Shown here: positions 12,578 through 24,704 of the stretch, in pieces | Position numbering within the stretch: the stretch's first letter is position 1 | Layout: every line of letters begins with the position of its first letter | Source: Toxonevra muliebris | Taxonomy: Eukaryota > Arthropoda > Insecta > Diptera > Pallopteridae | Assembly: GCA_963691655.1 (NCBI GenBank) | Contig: OY829328.1 | Location: 7,530,204 to 7,594,203, forward strand | DNA length: 64,000 nucleotides | Direction of reading: 5' to 3' | Position numbers and translations under genes: made by a program | Notes under the pieces: model-generated | What the model saw: only the letters and a program-made list of their open reading frames with translations | Told to the model about the DNA's origin: nothing | Databases searched by the model: none

Positions 12578-14603
12578 ATTCTGCGCAAAGATGCGACATT
12601 TGATGTCACCAGTTCTTTTGTTCTCCTCACCGAAGGAAACAGGAACTTTTCCAAAATAGATGTGGATGAAATTCTCCTTGTAGAAACTCTAATTGAACCT
12701 CTAACGGATGCAAAGATTTTGTAAGAGGGTAAAGAGGACGGGGTGGAGAGATGGAAAATTTTTTCGTTCTTTAAAAATTGTTGTTGATTTATGACCAACG
12801 ATTAAAATGTATGAGATTTTCATCGGTAAGTAGGGAGGAGAGCGGGGACCTAGTGAAGTTAGTTAGATGAATGTTAATGCATTAGTGTGTCAGTTAGTCA
12901 GGACAATTGATATTCTATATTTTAATAAATTTTTGGAGTTCTAACGCTCATGAGATTAGCTGTCAATGATTTTAAAAACACGTCATGCCACTTTTATTGA
13001 CTGACCACCAGTTGCTAGCCAGCAACCAATTTTATACACAATTTCAGATTTTATTGTACTGCTCTGAAGTTGAAGTTGTAGCCTTTTTAAACAAACACAC
13101 ACAGAAACACACACACACACAACGTTTGTTACACAAGTCCAAGTACTTCATCATTAATATTATAGCACCTTGTTGATCAATAATTGCCTTCACAGAGCTA
13201 AATGGGCTTTAATGTTGTGTTAGCTTAACTGTCTGGCCATAACAACAGCAACAGCTAACAGCAGCAGCTTTCATTGCAACAACAAAAGAAAGAGTTAAGG
13301 TATTATAATATGCTTGTATATGTGTGTCCTGTACACCTGGACAGAAGGAAATGCAAATCAAATTCTAATGATGTTGTAGTTAGGTTTTTTTTTTTGTTGT
13401 TCTCTTTTATGCTTAAATAATAGACTTCTATCTAGTATATCTAAATATACTTGAATAACAACAAAATGAACTTTATTTTGCGTAAACTGTGCACAGAGAG
13501 TATAAAAAGAAAACGGGAAGAAAATTATATTATTAGTGTTTGACATGCAATCTGACAAGTGTTTGGACAAAGATTTCCTGGAATTATTATGATTTTGTGT
13601 GAGAATAATATATAGAAAAATATTAGAAAACAGAAGAAAACTACATAAGTTTAATGAAATAATACTCGTTTTTGTATATTGAAGCATTTGCAATCCAAGT
13701 CCAGTCCAAAAGTGCAACTTTGTTAATGAATCTTTAAAAGGAAGTAATTGTAAATGTATTTATGCAATTTCACCTTATTCCAACTACAAGCCACCAACAC
13801 ATACACAAATGCATAAATTTTTTTTTTATTTTCTTTTACCAATCCAATGTAACAAAGAATCTTATAACTGTAAACGTAGAAAAAAATCCAATATCAACAC
13901 ATCAAAGTAACAAATAAATTTACAACAATGTTATGTCAAATCGTAAGTAACGCTTGCCAAATCTTTACATTTATGGTATGTTGTGTGTGTGTTTGTATTT
14001 TTGTTTTTACCTATGTGTTTTTACGTTCCTGTATTCAGAATTTATGGTAAATTGTTGTCAATAATCATAAATATAGTCACCTTTTTAATGATCAAGCGCC
14101 TTGCTGCGCGCATCATGTGTGGTACATACTCTATACACAGCAGTTCATTTGAATACGGACACCTTCAGTAATGAATTACTGTAGTAAGTTTTATTGAAAG
14201 TAATAAATTTTCAAATATTATGATAATGCAGTGGTCAGTAAGTGCAGATTCTTTGCTTTCAGGAATAATTTATTTCTATTTTATAATTCTTTTTATATCC
14301 AACATTTTTCCTGATATTGATGATATGATTGATAATCCATCCACTTCCCAGTTTTTATGAAATATAATTGCTTTATTGAAAGTGGTGGGTAAAGAGTACA
14401 GAATAGCCTTCTTAGCTATCCTAACAGAACTAACGCGGTTTGATTTCAAAGATAATTTCAGGCAAAATAAAGGGACCAGAGAATTCAACGGGAAAAATTA
14501 TGAGAAGTTTGATGAGGGTACGGACTGGAGCCTACAACGTCAAATTTAAAATCTTTAAGCATTATTTCTACACCAACCCATTGCGTGAAAATATTGGAGA
14601 TTA
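12578..14603. other. Non-coding, simple repeats
   Basis: Contains a CA-rich run near 13094-13122 and a CAACAGCAACAG-type stretch near 13240-13285. The segment near 12780-12835 resembles 57390-57440 (ATGTATGA then TTTCATCGGTAAG versus TTTTATCGTTAAG), suggesting another dispersed repeat. No gene recognised. Confidence 0.55.
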
Positions 14604-14607
14604 TTAA

Positions 14608-14983
14608 CCCTTTCAGGACAGCAAGGAAACCAGAGGAGATAGATCAAAACCGAGTCTGGATTCCTATTCTCTGCCGCCATTTCCTGTTACAGGTTTTCGT
14701 CAAAACATGATTCCGGTGTTATGGGTCAACCATAACAAAACTTAAATTTCCAAAGAAAGTAAACCAAAATTGTTAGTTATGAGAAATCGTAACTGAATAT
14801 TTGTTTTTTGGCGCATATGGGTTAAAATTGTAGAAATCCATACATAAAATAAACTTTTTTAATAATAATTAAAGTGCAATCTACTCTCTTTTAAACAAAT
14901 ATTCGTTTATTAAAAACAGCGTAATGTTATTAAGAAATCTAAAAAATAAAAAATTTGTTTTGCGGCCAATGGTCTTGAAAGGG
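14608..14983. mobile_element. piggyBac-type MITE, 376 bp
   Basis: The left end is TTAA (14604-14607) followed by CCCTTTCAGGAC. The right end, read inward, is CCCTTTCAAGACC, and it is flanked by TTCA, a decayed TTAA. TTAA target sites with CCC-starting ends are the signature of piggyBac elements. No transposase is seen, so this is a non-autonomous copy. Confidence 0.68.
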
Positions 14984-15018
14984 TTCACAGAGTTAGCGTA
15001 AAATTAAGGCAATCAGCA

Positions 15019-15112
15019 TAGGTTATTGATCCTGGTTATCGGTTCTGGTTATCGATTTTAGTCATTGGTCTTGGCTATTGTCTCTGGTCATTGGCTCTGG
15101 TTATTAACTTTC
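15019..15112 (+). repeat. Degenerate GGTTATTGGTTCT minisatellite
   Basis: About seven imperfect units of 12-18 bp, built on GGTTATNGNTCTTGG (for example GGTTATCGGTTCT, GGTTATCGATTTTAGTC, GGTCATTGGCTCT), follow one another. No coding frame. Confidence 0.6.
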
Positions 15113-15205
15113 GATCGGAAAACTATTCTGAATTAGAAATTATAAACTCTTATGTCAAAATTAAACTGAAAAATAATTTTTAATAATTGTGATTCGTAAA
15201 CAGAT

Positions 15206-15505
15206 GCGATCCGAAAGCCAGGTTGAAAGGGTTAATTAAAAAACGGCAGCAAATTATGAATAAAAATACAAAATTAACAAGATTTTCAAAAATCTTAATA
15301 AATGTAAGTTGAATCAGAATTCCCAAAATTGTGAATAATGAAAGATTGTATTAAGAAGCGGCGCCGCTTCTTTCATTATCCAAAATATTTGGGGATTTTG
15401 TGCTTGGGGATTTTGTTTTCAGAGATATCGAGCCCTACCCCCTAGAAACATTGCAGAAACGTGGGGTCCGTGTTACTCTCTTCTACCGTTATTTCCATGG
15501 TAGAT
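15206..15505 (+). repeat. 300-bp dispersed repeat, copy 2, with perfect palindrome
   Basis: Direct copy of 12277-12577 with scattered substitutions. It carries a perfect 16-bp palindrome, GAAGCGGCGCCGCTTC (15355-15370), at the centre of a longer foldback whose outer arms contain AATGAAAGA and TCTTTCATT. Near its start GAAAGGG is followed by TTAA (15232-15235), as at a piggyBac end. In copy 1 the palindrome is broken (GAAGCAAAGCCGTTTC), so this copy keeps the more symmetrical state. Confidence 0.8.
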
Positions 15506-17989
15506 TCATTTAGAGCTATACGAGCGGCAACAGAAAAGTTCTCTAGCCATCTTTGAAATTGTATTTTTCTGATATGAGATTTGTTTCAATAGTCTCGGGT
15601 GTTTTAAAACAAAAAAAAAACATTAAAAGCCAATACAGCAGCAATCAATATAATTTATCACCAATATCAAAATATTTCCTTAGCTTTTTCAGTATCGTTT
15701 TAATATAAACGGGTTGAGTGTTACCATTGCATAAAGCCTACTGTTTATTCGCAGTACATTCGATTCGATTTTGCCTTTTTGGAAAATTGAAATTATATAG
15801 TTCCTATATAGATTTTCTAGGAATTCCGAACAAATTATGTAGAATTTTTTTATTTATGCAGAGCGAGCTAAAATAATCCTAGTCAATGAACGATTTTAGA
15901 ACTTCACACAGATTTCTTTGTCGGTCATCAACAATTTAAAAAAAAATATGCAGAAGCCAAGCAAATTCTTAGCACACATTCCAAAATTGTTGTAAAATTC
16001 TAAAAATAATTTGTCAGAAATTTTTTGCATTAAAAATAAGTCAAAGCAATTTTTAATAAATTTCCAAGACCTTCTGGTACTTTGTTTATAAACAGGGTAG
16101 AATATCTGTTTAACTCATGAATTTTTTGTACTAATGTATGCAGTTGTTTTATAGGTTTTTAACTGGTGTCTCTTCTCAAATGCAACAGAGTGTAGTATTA
16201 ATCTTGTGCATCTACACATGCATGAATGCTCTTTTTTTTTGTATAGTGGCTTATTCTTATTTTTCTCCCTCCCTCTTTGAGTGAAGTACAAGAGGAGGAA
16301 TTTTTTTATTGGCGTAAATATACGCAATGCCATTTTCGGATAATTTGCTAAATTTACACTCATGGTGTAAAGTTTGAATTTATGTTGCCTCATACAGTAA
16401 AATAAAGAGACAAGTACACACAGCTCCAGGAAGTCTGGGCTTTTGATTTTGTTTATTAATTTAAGTTACCCATATAAATTAAGACAAGTTTACTTTGTGA
16501 GCCAATAAAAATTTGTATTTTATTTTTATGCAAAAGTAAGAAGAAGGTTTTTTCTTATCTCTTATTTTATATAGGTGCCTACTATTTGAATATAAAAATT
16601 AAATTTTTTAAGGTTGGAGAAATTCAGTTAGAGTCTATGGAATCTATGAACTTTAAAACCAATCTGATATCTACTTATGTAGGTATATGTGTTTTAAAGA
16701 AGTAAAAGCTAATTCGCAAAAATTTATATTTATAAGATTTTTAATATCAATATGAAAAACAGCACTATTTCATTAGTCTTGATAACTCTCAATTTATTGT
16801 TTTCAAGCTGTCAATTATAATGATGTATCCGGCGCCTTTGATTCTAAGCTCATATGAAACAACGTTGGACGAATAGAAAACAATTTAGAGAACACCACAA
16901 GTGCCAGTGAAAAATGTTTATGATTATGCAATAGCGCGTTCCCATCATACACCACCACTTGAAGGTACATTAAAAAATTTATGATGATAATTTTGTTTCA
17001 TCAAACACACAGACATACACACAGAACGGAATCAAACAGCACCTATGCAGGTAAGGTGACCGACCAACAAATACATAAACAAGTACAAGACATACACAAG
17101 TACATATCTACATTAGCCTATTACATCGACAAGTGTTGGGTCAGTGAACCGCCCACCAAGACATTAAATTTCAGAATGCCGTTAAAGTGCAATTGTTTTT
17201 TTTTTTTCTTTTCTACCTCTACTTTTTTCTTCTTCTACTTCGATTGCTGCCTGATTCTTGTACCTACTTTTTTATATTGTTACTGCTGTTGTTGTTGTAT
17301 GCATGCAACTAGTTGACTATAGTTTATTTGGCAAAGTATGCAATTTATTGAAATTAATAGTCAAAGGCATAGGCGTTTTACAGTAGAAGGAGTGGAATAT
17401 ATGAGCAGTTAAATAAGTAGATATGCGTAATGTTTATGAAAAGCACGAATGAAGAAAGATTATCAAAAATCACACCAACAACAACAATTACAAAAATGCA
17501 TTTAGAATTTTTTATTAGTGATTAATGCGATGAAATTTTGTTATTTTAGTAACTAAAGTTGTTGTTATGATGGCATTATTGCGGAAATGTTACACCAAGT
17601 GATGTCATCGAAAAACTTAGTTTTCATATTCCAAGAATCACTGGCTGATTGTAAATTTTTGCAGAAGCGCCATTAAAATGCCAGAAAACAGAAAACTGGT
17701 GTTCGATCGATCTCGCATATAGAATACCCTACTAGTAAGACGTCCTTAGAAGAAACCTGCTTCTGTGAGAAATGGGAGTGCGCTAATTGCAAGGATTTTT
17801 CTTTTTTCTGAAGAATTTTAACTGGTAGTTTAAGTTGGTACTTAAGTATATTGTACACAATTAAAAAAATTTTAATCCTAATACAATTTGTTGTTTTTGT
17901 TATACGTGTACAAGATATTGATATTTGGATGAAAACAACTTGACATATGTATATCAAACAATTCTTCTAACCAAGTCCAATTTCAGATG
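15506..17989. other. Non-coding, no gene recognised
   Basis: AT-rich with T tracts and weak (GTT)n. The 111-codon frame at 16981-17316 is translated from CACA and TTTCTTC simple sequence and is not credible. I saw no element with paired ends. Confidence 0.55.
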
Positions 17990-18300
17990 ACCCAGATGGT
18001 CAAACATTTCGTTCTTCCTTTAGCCTATTGTGATTTGGAAACGAACTAAAATTTTGTATTTACCATTTATTTAGGCTTCATTACTGGACATTGTCATTGG
18101 CTTCTACTTTTGTTAAGGATAACAAATTAACGCTACATCTGCGAATGTCCTGGATTTGGGGCAACGTTCTTTGAAAAACCAAGAGTTATCAAGTGCACAG
18201 TTCTCACATAGCTCGGGGTTGCTAAAAACTAATTACTGACATAAAGAATCTGTTTCAGGAGCAAAAATTAAGGTATCATCACAATGGGTTTCTCTGGGGT
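17990..18300 (+). pseudogene. Non-LTR retrotransposon 3' fragment (C-terminal tail)
   Basis: In the + frames the stretch reads FITGHCHW, then CECPGFGATFFE and VIKC, with stops. This resembles the iTGH...C..CPA(F/L)...R/E region at the end of RNase-H-bearing non-LTR ORF2 proteins. Near 18270 it ends with GGTATCATCACAATGGG, a word partly shared with the 3' tail of the SINE at 31.3 kb. Only the last 60-90 codons remain and frame is not continuous. Confidence 0.6.
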
Positions 18301-18374
18301 TACTGTTACTAACAGAAAATAATTTAACCTGACTTAAGACTTATTTTTAAGTTTTCTATTTAAGTATGGATTGA

Positions 18375-18690
18375 AATCCAAAGAAGTAGAAGCGGCAAAA
18401 GAGAGAAAGGGTACAAAAAGAGGGTTGGTTATGGAACATGATTGTAGAGTTAAAAAATTACGCAAAAAAGGAAGAAATTGGGAGATAGAGGCATACAAAT
18501 GGTGATGAGGGGGAAGGAAAGAGGTATAAAGAGATAGGGATAAGCGAGAGAAGGCAAGTGGGTTGGAATAATGGGGGTGAAAAGGTGATAGAGGCTGAAA
18601 GATGAAGGGAAAGAGAGGAGGTAAGGGGCAGAAAAATGGATTCAGAGAGACAAAGACACTGAAAGTGGGGAAGAGCCTGAGAAGCCCAAG
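18375..18690. other. Strongly purine-skewed tract
   Basis: About 300 bp in which the + strand is overwhelmingly A and G (GGGAAGGAAAGAGG, AGGGAAAGAGAGGAGG and similar), without a fixed tandem period. The 134-codon minus-strand frame across it is just pyrimidine-coded Ser/Pro/Leu/Phe and is not a gene. It lies between two oppositely oriented retrotransposon fragments. Confidence 0.75.
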
Positions 18691-18739
18691 CGAAATGTGA
18701 GTAAGAACATTGTTCATATTCAAGATATCACTACTCAAT

Positions 18740-19300
18740 AGCCTTAATCTTATTCTTGTAAAAGCCGAACAGGTGCATTAGTAATCCACAGTAGTGTCGA
18801 GATCCTCAAGACATGATTGGCTGATAGGTGATGACATATATTATGCGCCGCTATTATACCAACCAGTAATATCAGGTCCTTTCGTCTTAATTTTAGAATA
18901 AATTCCTCTAATTTTCTACCCGGTTGTCTAACGAAGCATTTAGCAATTCTTCAGGTATTAAGCTCAGACCATCTATTTCTATGCATATATATCCCACAAT
19001 GTCGTTGATTTAACTCATAATTTCTACAGAGCTGATTCCAAAAAATAGTTTTCAGACCCCATGATGATATTGGCCAATTCATTCCCTGTAATACTACAGT
19101 GCCCTGAGACCCATATAAGACAGAGATTGATGTGTTTTGCAACACTATTTGACTTAGTCTTAAATTCACTAACAAATTCTGAAGAGCAGACAGATTTGGC
19201 ACTTCTCATTCCCAATTACCCAGGATGACACTTTCAGGATAATAAAAGTGCCTTAAGTCTTGATTTTGAGGGTGTGGATTGGCAATTCCTGGTATGCAAA
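18740..19300 (-). pseudogene. Non-LTR retrotransposon RNase H and C-terminal fragment
   Basis: Minus-strand translation gives SRLKALLLS near 19280, LIWVSGHCSITGNELAN near 19065-19115 (RNase H motif VPGHSGxxGNExAD) and, in another frame, RRKDLILLVGIIAAHN near 18835-18885, matching the LVGIITGHC stretch that follows RNase H in I/R1-type ORF2. Several frameshifts and stops are present. It is the same domain region as the relic at 9.4-11.5 kb, from a separate and older insertion. Confidence 0.8.
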
Positions 19301-20104
19301 TGCAAATGATATCAAATTAAGATTATATAACGCAAAATTGAACGGAGTTTTGAAAATCAAAAAAATTTGAAAAATGGGGCTCCTCGTGACATTTTCACAA
19401 TAATCGAATATTAAAATTTAAATTCACATCCTTAAAACCGTCCCAAACCATTTTGAGGATATATTGGAAATTTCTGATAACAAATTTCCTTTTATCTGAC
19501 TAGACCTATAATCTACATTATTGTACTTAAAAAGTCACGTATAACCCGAAGGTTTTATTTGCATGTGCAGTGCAGTAAAAAAATACGATGAAAAAACTCA
19601 AATCTGTTTAAAGTTGACTTACGTGATTATTGCTTTTGGCCACAGAATTGTCAAATTGGATTAACCCATTTTGTACCGACACGAAAAATTATGATCCAAT
19701 TGCTAAAACTTTTAAAAATTATTTTTATATATCACCAGTTTAACATTTTACTACTCAAAAAAATTATAAAATTTTGTTTGAGTATTTTAAAGAGTGAAGC
19801 TGTAAGTCGCCTACCCTGAGAAAATGAGGTAGCCAACTTTGCGACAAAGTATATACACTCATACACAGAATCTCTCTATCTCCCCGATCAAGTAGTATAA
19901 AATTTTTATTTTAGAAGTTATTATAAGTTTAAAACAGCAAACTTTAGAAAACATTCATTTCTGCTAAAACTACAATACCAACACCGTTTTTTTCTTAAAG
20001 TTTGGTCACCTATAGTTTGAGAAATACGTATTTAGATATTTGCAATTTTTAATTGAAGTTTGCAATTTTTTTTCCTATGTAAAATTGGTAGCTGAGCCAA
20101 AAAA
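19301..20104. other. Non-coding, no gene recognised
   Basis: AT-rich DNA with no open frame resembling a protein family. Part of it may belong to the element whose hairpin begins just downstream. Confidence 0.5.
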
Positions 20105-20107
20105 TCT

Positions 20108-20812
20108 GAACTGTATTTTTAATTCTATGGTGTGGTTTTTGAGATATTCCCAGTTGAATTTTTTTATCGGAGCAAAAAAGGTTTGTTCACTTAATTACAA
20201 ATATCTTGGAAACTAAGAACTTGATTTGAACCAGCAGTATACAAAGTTAAAGATATTAAAATTTCTCATCTTACGTTAATACACTTTGATTCGATTGGAT
20301 GAATAGTTTTGGCACAATTAAGTAAATTGTCAAGAAATTTTGTGTTTTTCTTTTTAAATATTTTTAAACATATTTTTGGATTACAAATAAAATTAGGAAA
20401 ACGCAATAATTTCCTCTGTTTTAAAACTATTTATTTTTACTCAATTGCATGTAACTTTTACATATATCCATAGATTTTTATTTTTTATTTCTTATTTTTT
20501 TTTGTAAAAGTACAGACTTTAAGCAAAAAATTAAAAACAGAGCAGATTGTTGCGTTTTCCTAATTTTATTTGTAATCTAAAATTTTTTTTTTTAAATATT
20601 TTTTGAAAAAACTCCAAATTTTTTGACAATTTTCTCAATTGTGCCAAAACCAATCCAATCGAATCAAAATTAAGTTGAGAAATTTTAGTGGCTTTAATTT
20701 CATATACTGTTTGTTTAAATCGGGTTTCTATTTCTTTTTTTTGTTCCGATAAAAAACTTTCAACTGGCGATATCTCCAAAACCACACCATAGAATTTAAA
20801 ATAGAGTTGACT
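20108..20812. repeat. Long imperfect inverted repeat (about 700 bp foldback)
   Basis: Left arm 20108-20427 and right arm 20531-20812 are inverted copies. Left AATTCTATGGTGTGGTTTTT pairs with right ACCACACCATAGAATT; left GATTCGATTGGAT and TTTTGGCACAATTAAG pair with CAATTGTGCCAAAACC and CCAATCGAATC; left GGATTACAAATAAAATTAGG pairs with CCTAATTTTATTTGTAATC. A central 103 bp spacer (20428-20530) itself has weak residual symmetry around CTTTTAC/GTAAAAG. Arms differ by substitutions and one larger gap of some 40 bp. A transcript would fold into a long hairpin. The 84-codon minus-strand frame on the right arm is not conserved as a protein. Confidence 0.85.
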
Positions 20813-20986
20813 TTCGGGAATTGATTACACAGGAATTGGATTGCCCAGAAAAAAAAAAATTGTTTGTAAACTAGTGTAATTCAAAATTGTGAAATCCAGT
20901 TCTAAAACCGACATATGTTAAAATATTTTACAGCCATTATTTTTGGAATAACTTTCGAAATACATTTTTGATGAGTTTCAAAGTTA

Positions 20987-21006
20987 CTGTTTCTTTAAAG
21001 AAACAG
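20987..21006. repeat. Perfect 20-bp palindrome
   Basis: CTGTTTCTTTAAAGAAACAG is its own reverse complement. It lies about 175 bp beyond the right arm of the long foldback. No function can be assigned. Confidence 0.85.
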
Positions 21007-22732
21007 CGGTTCGAAATGGTTTAAGTAGATGTTCTTGGAAAACTAGATACAACCACTAAATGCTTCCTATTTTATTAATAACATCATGTTTCATTTTCGT
21101 CATTTAAAAGTAAGGCTATAACCTACTGAGATATGTATATAAGCCCAGATCCAGTTTCAAGTTAGCTTTAAGTATTGTAGTTAGAATATATTTCGGTATC
21201 TTTTTTGGAATATTGGATTATGGGAGTGCATTCGTATTCTACAGTTTGATTTTGCTTATTGTATTATAGACATAAACATAAAGCTCATAAATGACTAGGA
21301 AATCTATTAAACAACCAGTTTGTAGGGTGCAAATATCAATGAAATATTATTCTTAATTGATGCAGTGTACGATATCGATGTACTTAATATCGACACATTC
21401 GATTCATATTAAGCAAGGAATTAAAAAGTTTATCAACCAATACCAATACCAATTTCGCATTTTTTATGCGCTCATTCCACAGTGGGAATATCAAATATTA
21501 ACGGTTAGAAAGAAGCAAACGTACCTACAACTGCTGACAATACGAGACAACTCAACTCAAGCGTTGACATCTTAATGGAACGGATATTGATAAGAATTTA
21601 AATTGTATTTAAAAGAAAAATTAATAAAAAAAAAAAAGAAATATAAAAATACAAAATGAAAATTAGCATAAGTCGTATACAAGTATGTATGTAAGTCTCA
21701 TTTCTATGCATACGTGGACATGAAGGTACGTATGTATGTATGCATGTATATAAAAGAAATTGCGAATAACGTCTTAACTGCACTTTTATGAGGTACTTTA
21801 AGTTAAAATTGCTTGCTGCACTCAAACACATATGTACATACTTGCATAAATACACGAAGTTCCTGTTATTATAGAAGTTGTGGGTGCAATGACTCTGATC
21901 GTGGAGCTAAAATTAAACCTTCTGATCTAACACAACAATCACTCCTTTTTCTTCATCTTCTTTTCTTCTCACCAACAAATCTTAACTTAAGCTTTACATT
22001 CGTACATATTTCGTCGCTGTAGCCCTCATTTCAAGAAACACCTTTATGCCCCATACTCGTAGACTTAATTGCTACCATAAATAATGATGCAGCGGACAAT
22101 GAATGATCATGTCCAGGAAGCAAAAGTATTTGAAAAGATTTTTATGCGAAATAGATTGGTACAAAGTGAAGCTAAAGAATTGAAGGCAGCAACAACAACA
22201 GCATGTCTTATATTATTTTTTTCTATTTTATAACAAAATTGTGTGCTAAATTGAGGAATGTTGCAATACTTCCTTATTGCAAGGTCATACTTATACATAT
22301 GCATTAGTATATGGCATTGAGAGTATATGGCTGTGTGTGCCAGTGAGTCAAGCCATAGGCTTGTCGTAATACTGTGAAGAAAAATACAAAAGTTTATGGC
22401 TAACGGTCGTATCTTTTTTCGGACCAAACACGGTATATTTCTATTAAAAATTAAAAAAAAAAAAAAAACAGGATATCGATTTGAGAAAACTATATATTTT
22501 GCGGTATCTCTTTTATTCAATGAGAATTAACAAGGGAAGCAAATTATTCATCATCCGAACCGTCTTCGATCACCATTTTAATATCTCCTTCTGTTGTATT
22601 GTATTTGTCTTTTGAAGAAAATTGACAAAGCGATTCCGGCTTTCATCTCCATAAGAAAACGAGAATTGTAAGTTTTGACCAACGCAGTTGTATCGCTAAC
22701 GCCTGCAATAAACACATTTTTGTATAAACATC
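21007..22732. other. Non-coding, simple repeats
   Basis: TATATAAG at 21136-21143 is a TATA-like word with no convincing initiator downstream. Repeats of GTAT/CATA type occur near 21725-21750. Short frames here are not convincing genes. Confidence 0.5.
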
Positions 22733-22905
22733 ACTAAAGCAGCTGACCTTTGACCGTCCAGTTCTTCTGAGAGAATAGACACAATAAGAGGGTCAACCTC
22801 AAGCATTATGGTATAAACTCAAGCAAAGCAGCCGGCCTCTAACCACCAACTTCATCTGAGATAATAAACACAGTAATAGCGTCAACCTCTAGCGTCAAAA
22901 ATATG
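22733..22905 (+). repeat. Tandem duplication, about 90-bp unit, two copies
   Basis: AAGCAGCTGACCTTTGACC then GAGAGAATAGACACA and GGGTCAACCTCAAGC recurs 90 bp later as AAGCAGCCGGCCTCTAACC, GAGATAATAAACACA and GCGTCAACCTCTAGC. The two units are diverged. No coding frame. Confidence 0.75.
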
Positions 22906-24696
22906 TAAAAGAAAAACAAAACAAAAGCAATTAGATTTGTTTTAATGTTTTTACAGCTCATTTTGTTTTTTATTTATGTTGTCAATTGTCAAAAATAAAA
23001 GAAACAATTTAAGATTCTGCAATATAAAACAGTTTTTGCATACATTAAAATTATTTACTTCGTTTCGTTTATTTGCTTAAAAACTTCTAAATCATCCAAA
23101 GGTTCAAGAAACAAAGCAAAACTCGAAAAAATACATATATTTTCGTACTAAAACCGAAAGTGTTTTTTTTTCTTAACAATATGGCACTGTTTCCACTCTC
23201 ACAAAGGAGAAAACATTATGAAGTTCAGAGTATTCGAATCGAATCCATTTGGTGTTGTTGAGGGTATGAACACAGCCAGGGCGCTAGCGGCGACGACTCA
23301 TTTTTTTATCCACATAAGCTTATGATACAAAGAAAAAAAAAAACAAAGTCTTTACGACTGATCGCTGAAATAGAATATAATTTATTTTGCTACGCCACAC
23401 AGTGCGTCAAAAAAGTAAATGAAACCAAATCGAACAAATTCGGTACTGTTTTAAAGGTAAAAGATCAAGTAATAAAAAACTGCAATGTTTTTTTGAATAA
23501 ATAATATTTGTGAATGCTACAGCATTTCAAAGGTAATGATTTTTGTACAAAAATAATTGATAGCGAAATTTTCGTTTGTAAGTGGCTCGGAAAAAAAATT
23601 CTAAAAATTACATTTGTAGCTATAATATAAAAATAATATGAATTAAAATTTTTTATAAATTAAGAAATAGCTAAACAAACGCTTACTTTTGTACTCAAAA
23701 AAAAAAAAAAAAAAAAACCAAAATTTTACGCGATGTTGAACTTAAGATTTGTTGAAGGTGCAAAAAGTGAAAAACTGTATTTTTAAGACATTAAAAAATA
23801 TCTTTAAAGTCTGTGAAATTTTATTCCAATTTCATCTAATATAGACTTTTATTTATTAGAAAAATGTATAATTTTCGTCCGATTCTTGAAAACATTTAAT
23901 TTTTCCCAAGTGTCAATAGCATCAATTTGCTCTGGTTAGCGCCAGTGTATTTTTAGATTTGGTAAACAAAAAAATTTCTAAATAAGAAATTATATAACGA
24001 GTTAATTTTTCGAACCTAGCTTTTGTATATAACAAATAAATGGAAAATCACCCAAAAAAATAGATTTAGGAAAAATCTGTAAGAAGTACTAAAAATCTGA
24101 TTTAATTTTTGAAAACAGTGTACCATTATTAATTTCAAAACCAAATTTTATTCAATTCTGATAACTCCTTTTTTTTTGTCCAACTTTTGTATTGGATCAA
24201 CACACTGTTCGCCATGATAGTGACTCTCTCAAATTTTCTCCCAATTGATGGAAGTGCTGCCAAATTTCCCGCAGAAAAATTAACAAATTTTTTTCTTCCG
24301 TCCTCTTTTGTTACGAAATTTGATCTGTTTAAAAAATTTAAAATAAATAATTTGTTAAATGTTAAACACCCAATTTTGTTTGATTTAAAATTAAAAGATT
24401 ACAAAAATGTACAATAATCAAAAAAGAACTGTTGTGGGTGAAAATTGTTGAAAAGTTGGAATCAAATGATAAATGATGATAGTCGGAACACGTAAAAGGA
24501 AATGAAAGAATATATTTCTATTAAAAAAATATTTTATATAAGAATTTACAACGGAAATTTTGGTTTTGCTACGCTTTTTACAATCATTTACTACGATATT
24601 AGATTTCCAAGGTCCGAACCCTAGCCAAAATAATTGGAATTATGTATGCTGAAAACATGAAGTTTTTACAAATCGCCAAAAGTAAGTACTCGGAAG
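22906..24696. other. Non-coding, no gene recognised
   Basis: AT-rich, including an A run at about 23699-23717. GGGCGCTAGCGGCGACGACTC near 23280 is an isolated GC-rich word. Frames of 60-76 codons here are of random composition. Confidence 0.5.
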
Positions 24697-24704
24697 TAAG
24701 AACT

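Noticed and set aside
12401..12724. 107-codon frame over repeat copy 1 as a gene
   Set aside because: The frame is broken in repeat copy 2 and overlaps a foldback repeat.
16981..17316. 111-codon ORF
   Set aside because: Encoded by CACA and TTTCTTC simple repeats.
18334..18738. 134-codon minus-strand ORF rich in Ser/Pro/Phe
   Set aside because: It is the pyrimidine reading of a purine tract; no family resemblance.
21136..21190. TATATAAG followed by CAAGTT as a solo LTR or promoter
   Set aside because: No TG...CA borders, no target duplication and no initiator at the right distance.
22107..22520. 137-codon minus-strand ORF
   Set aside because: AT-rich chance frame containing poly-Phe from an A run; no recognised motif.
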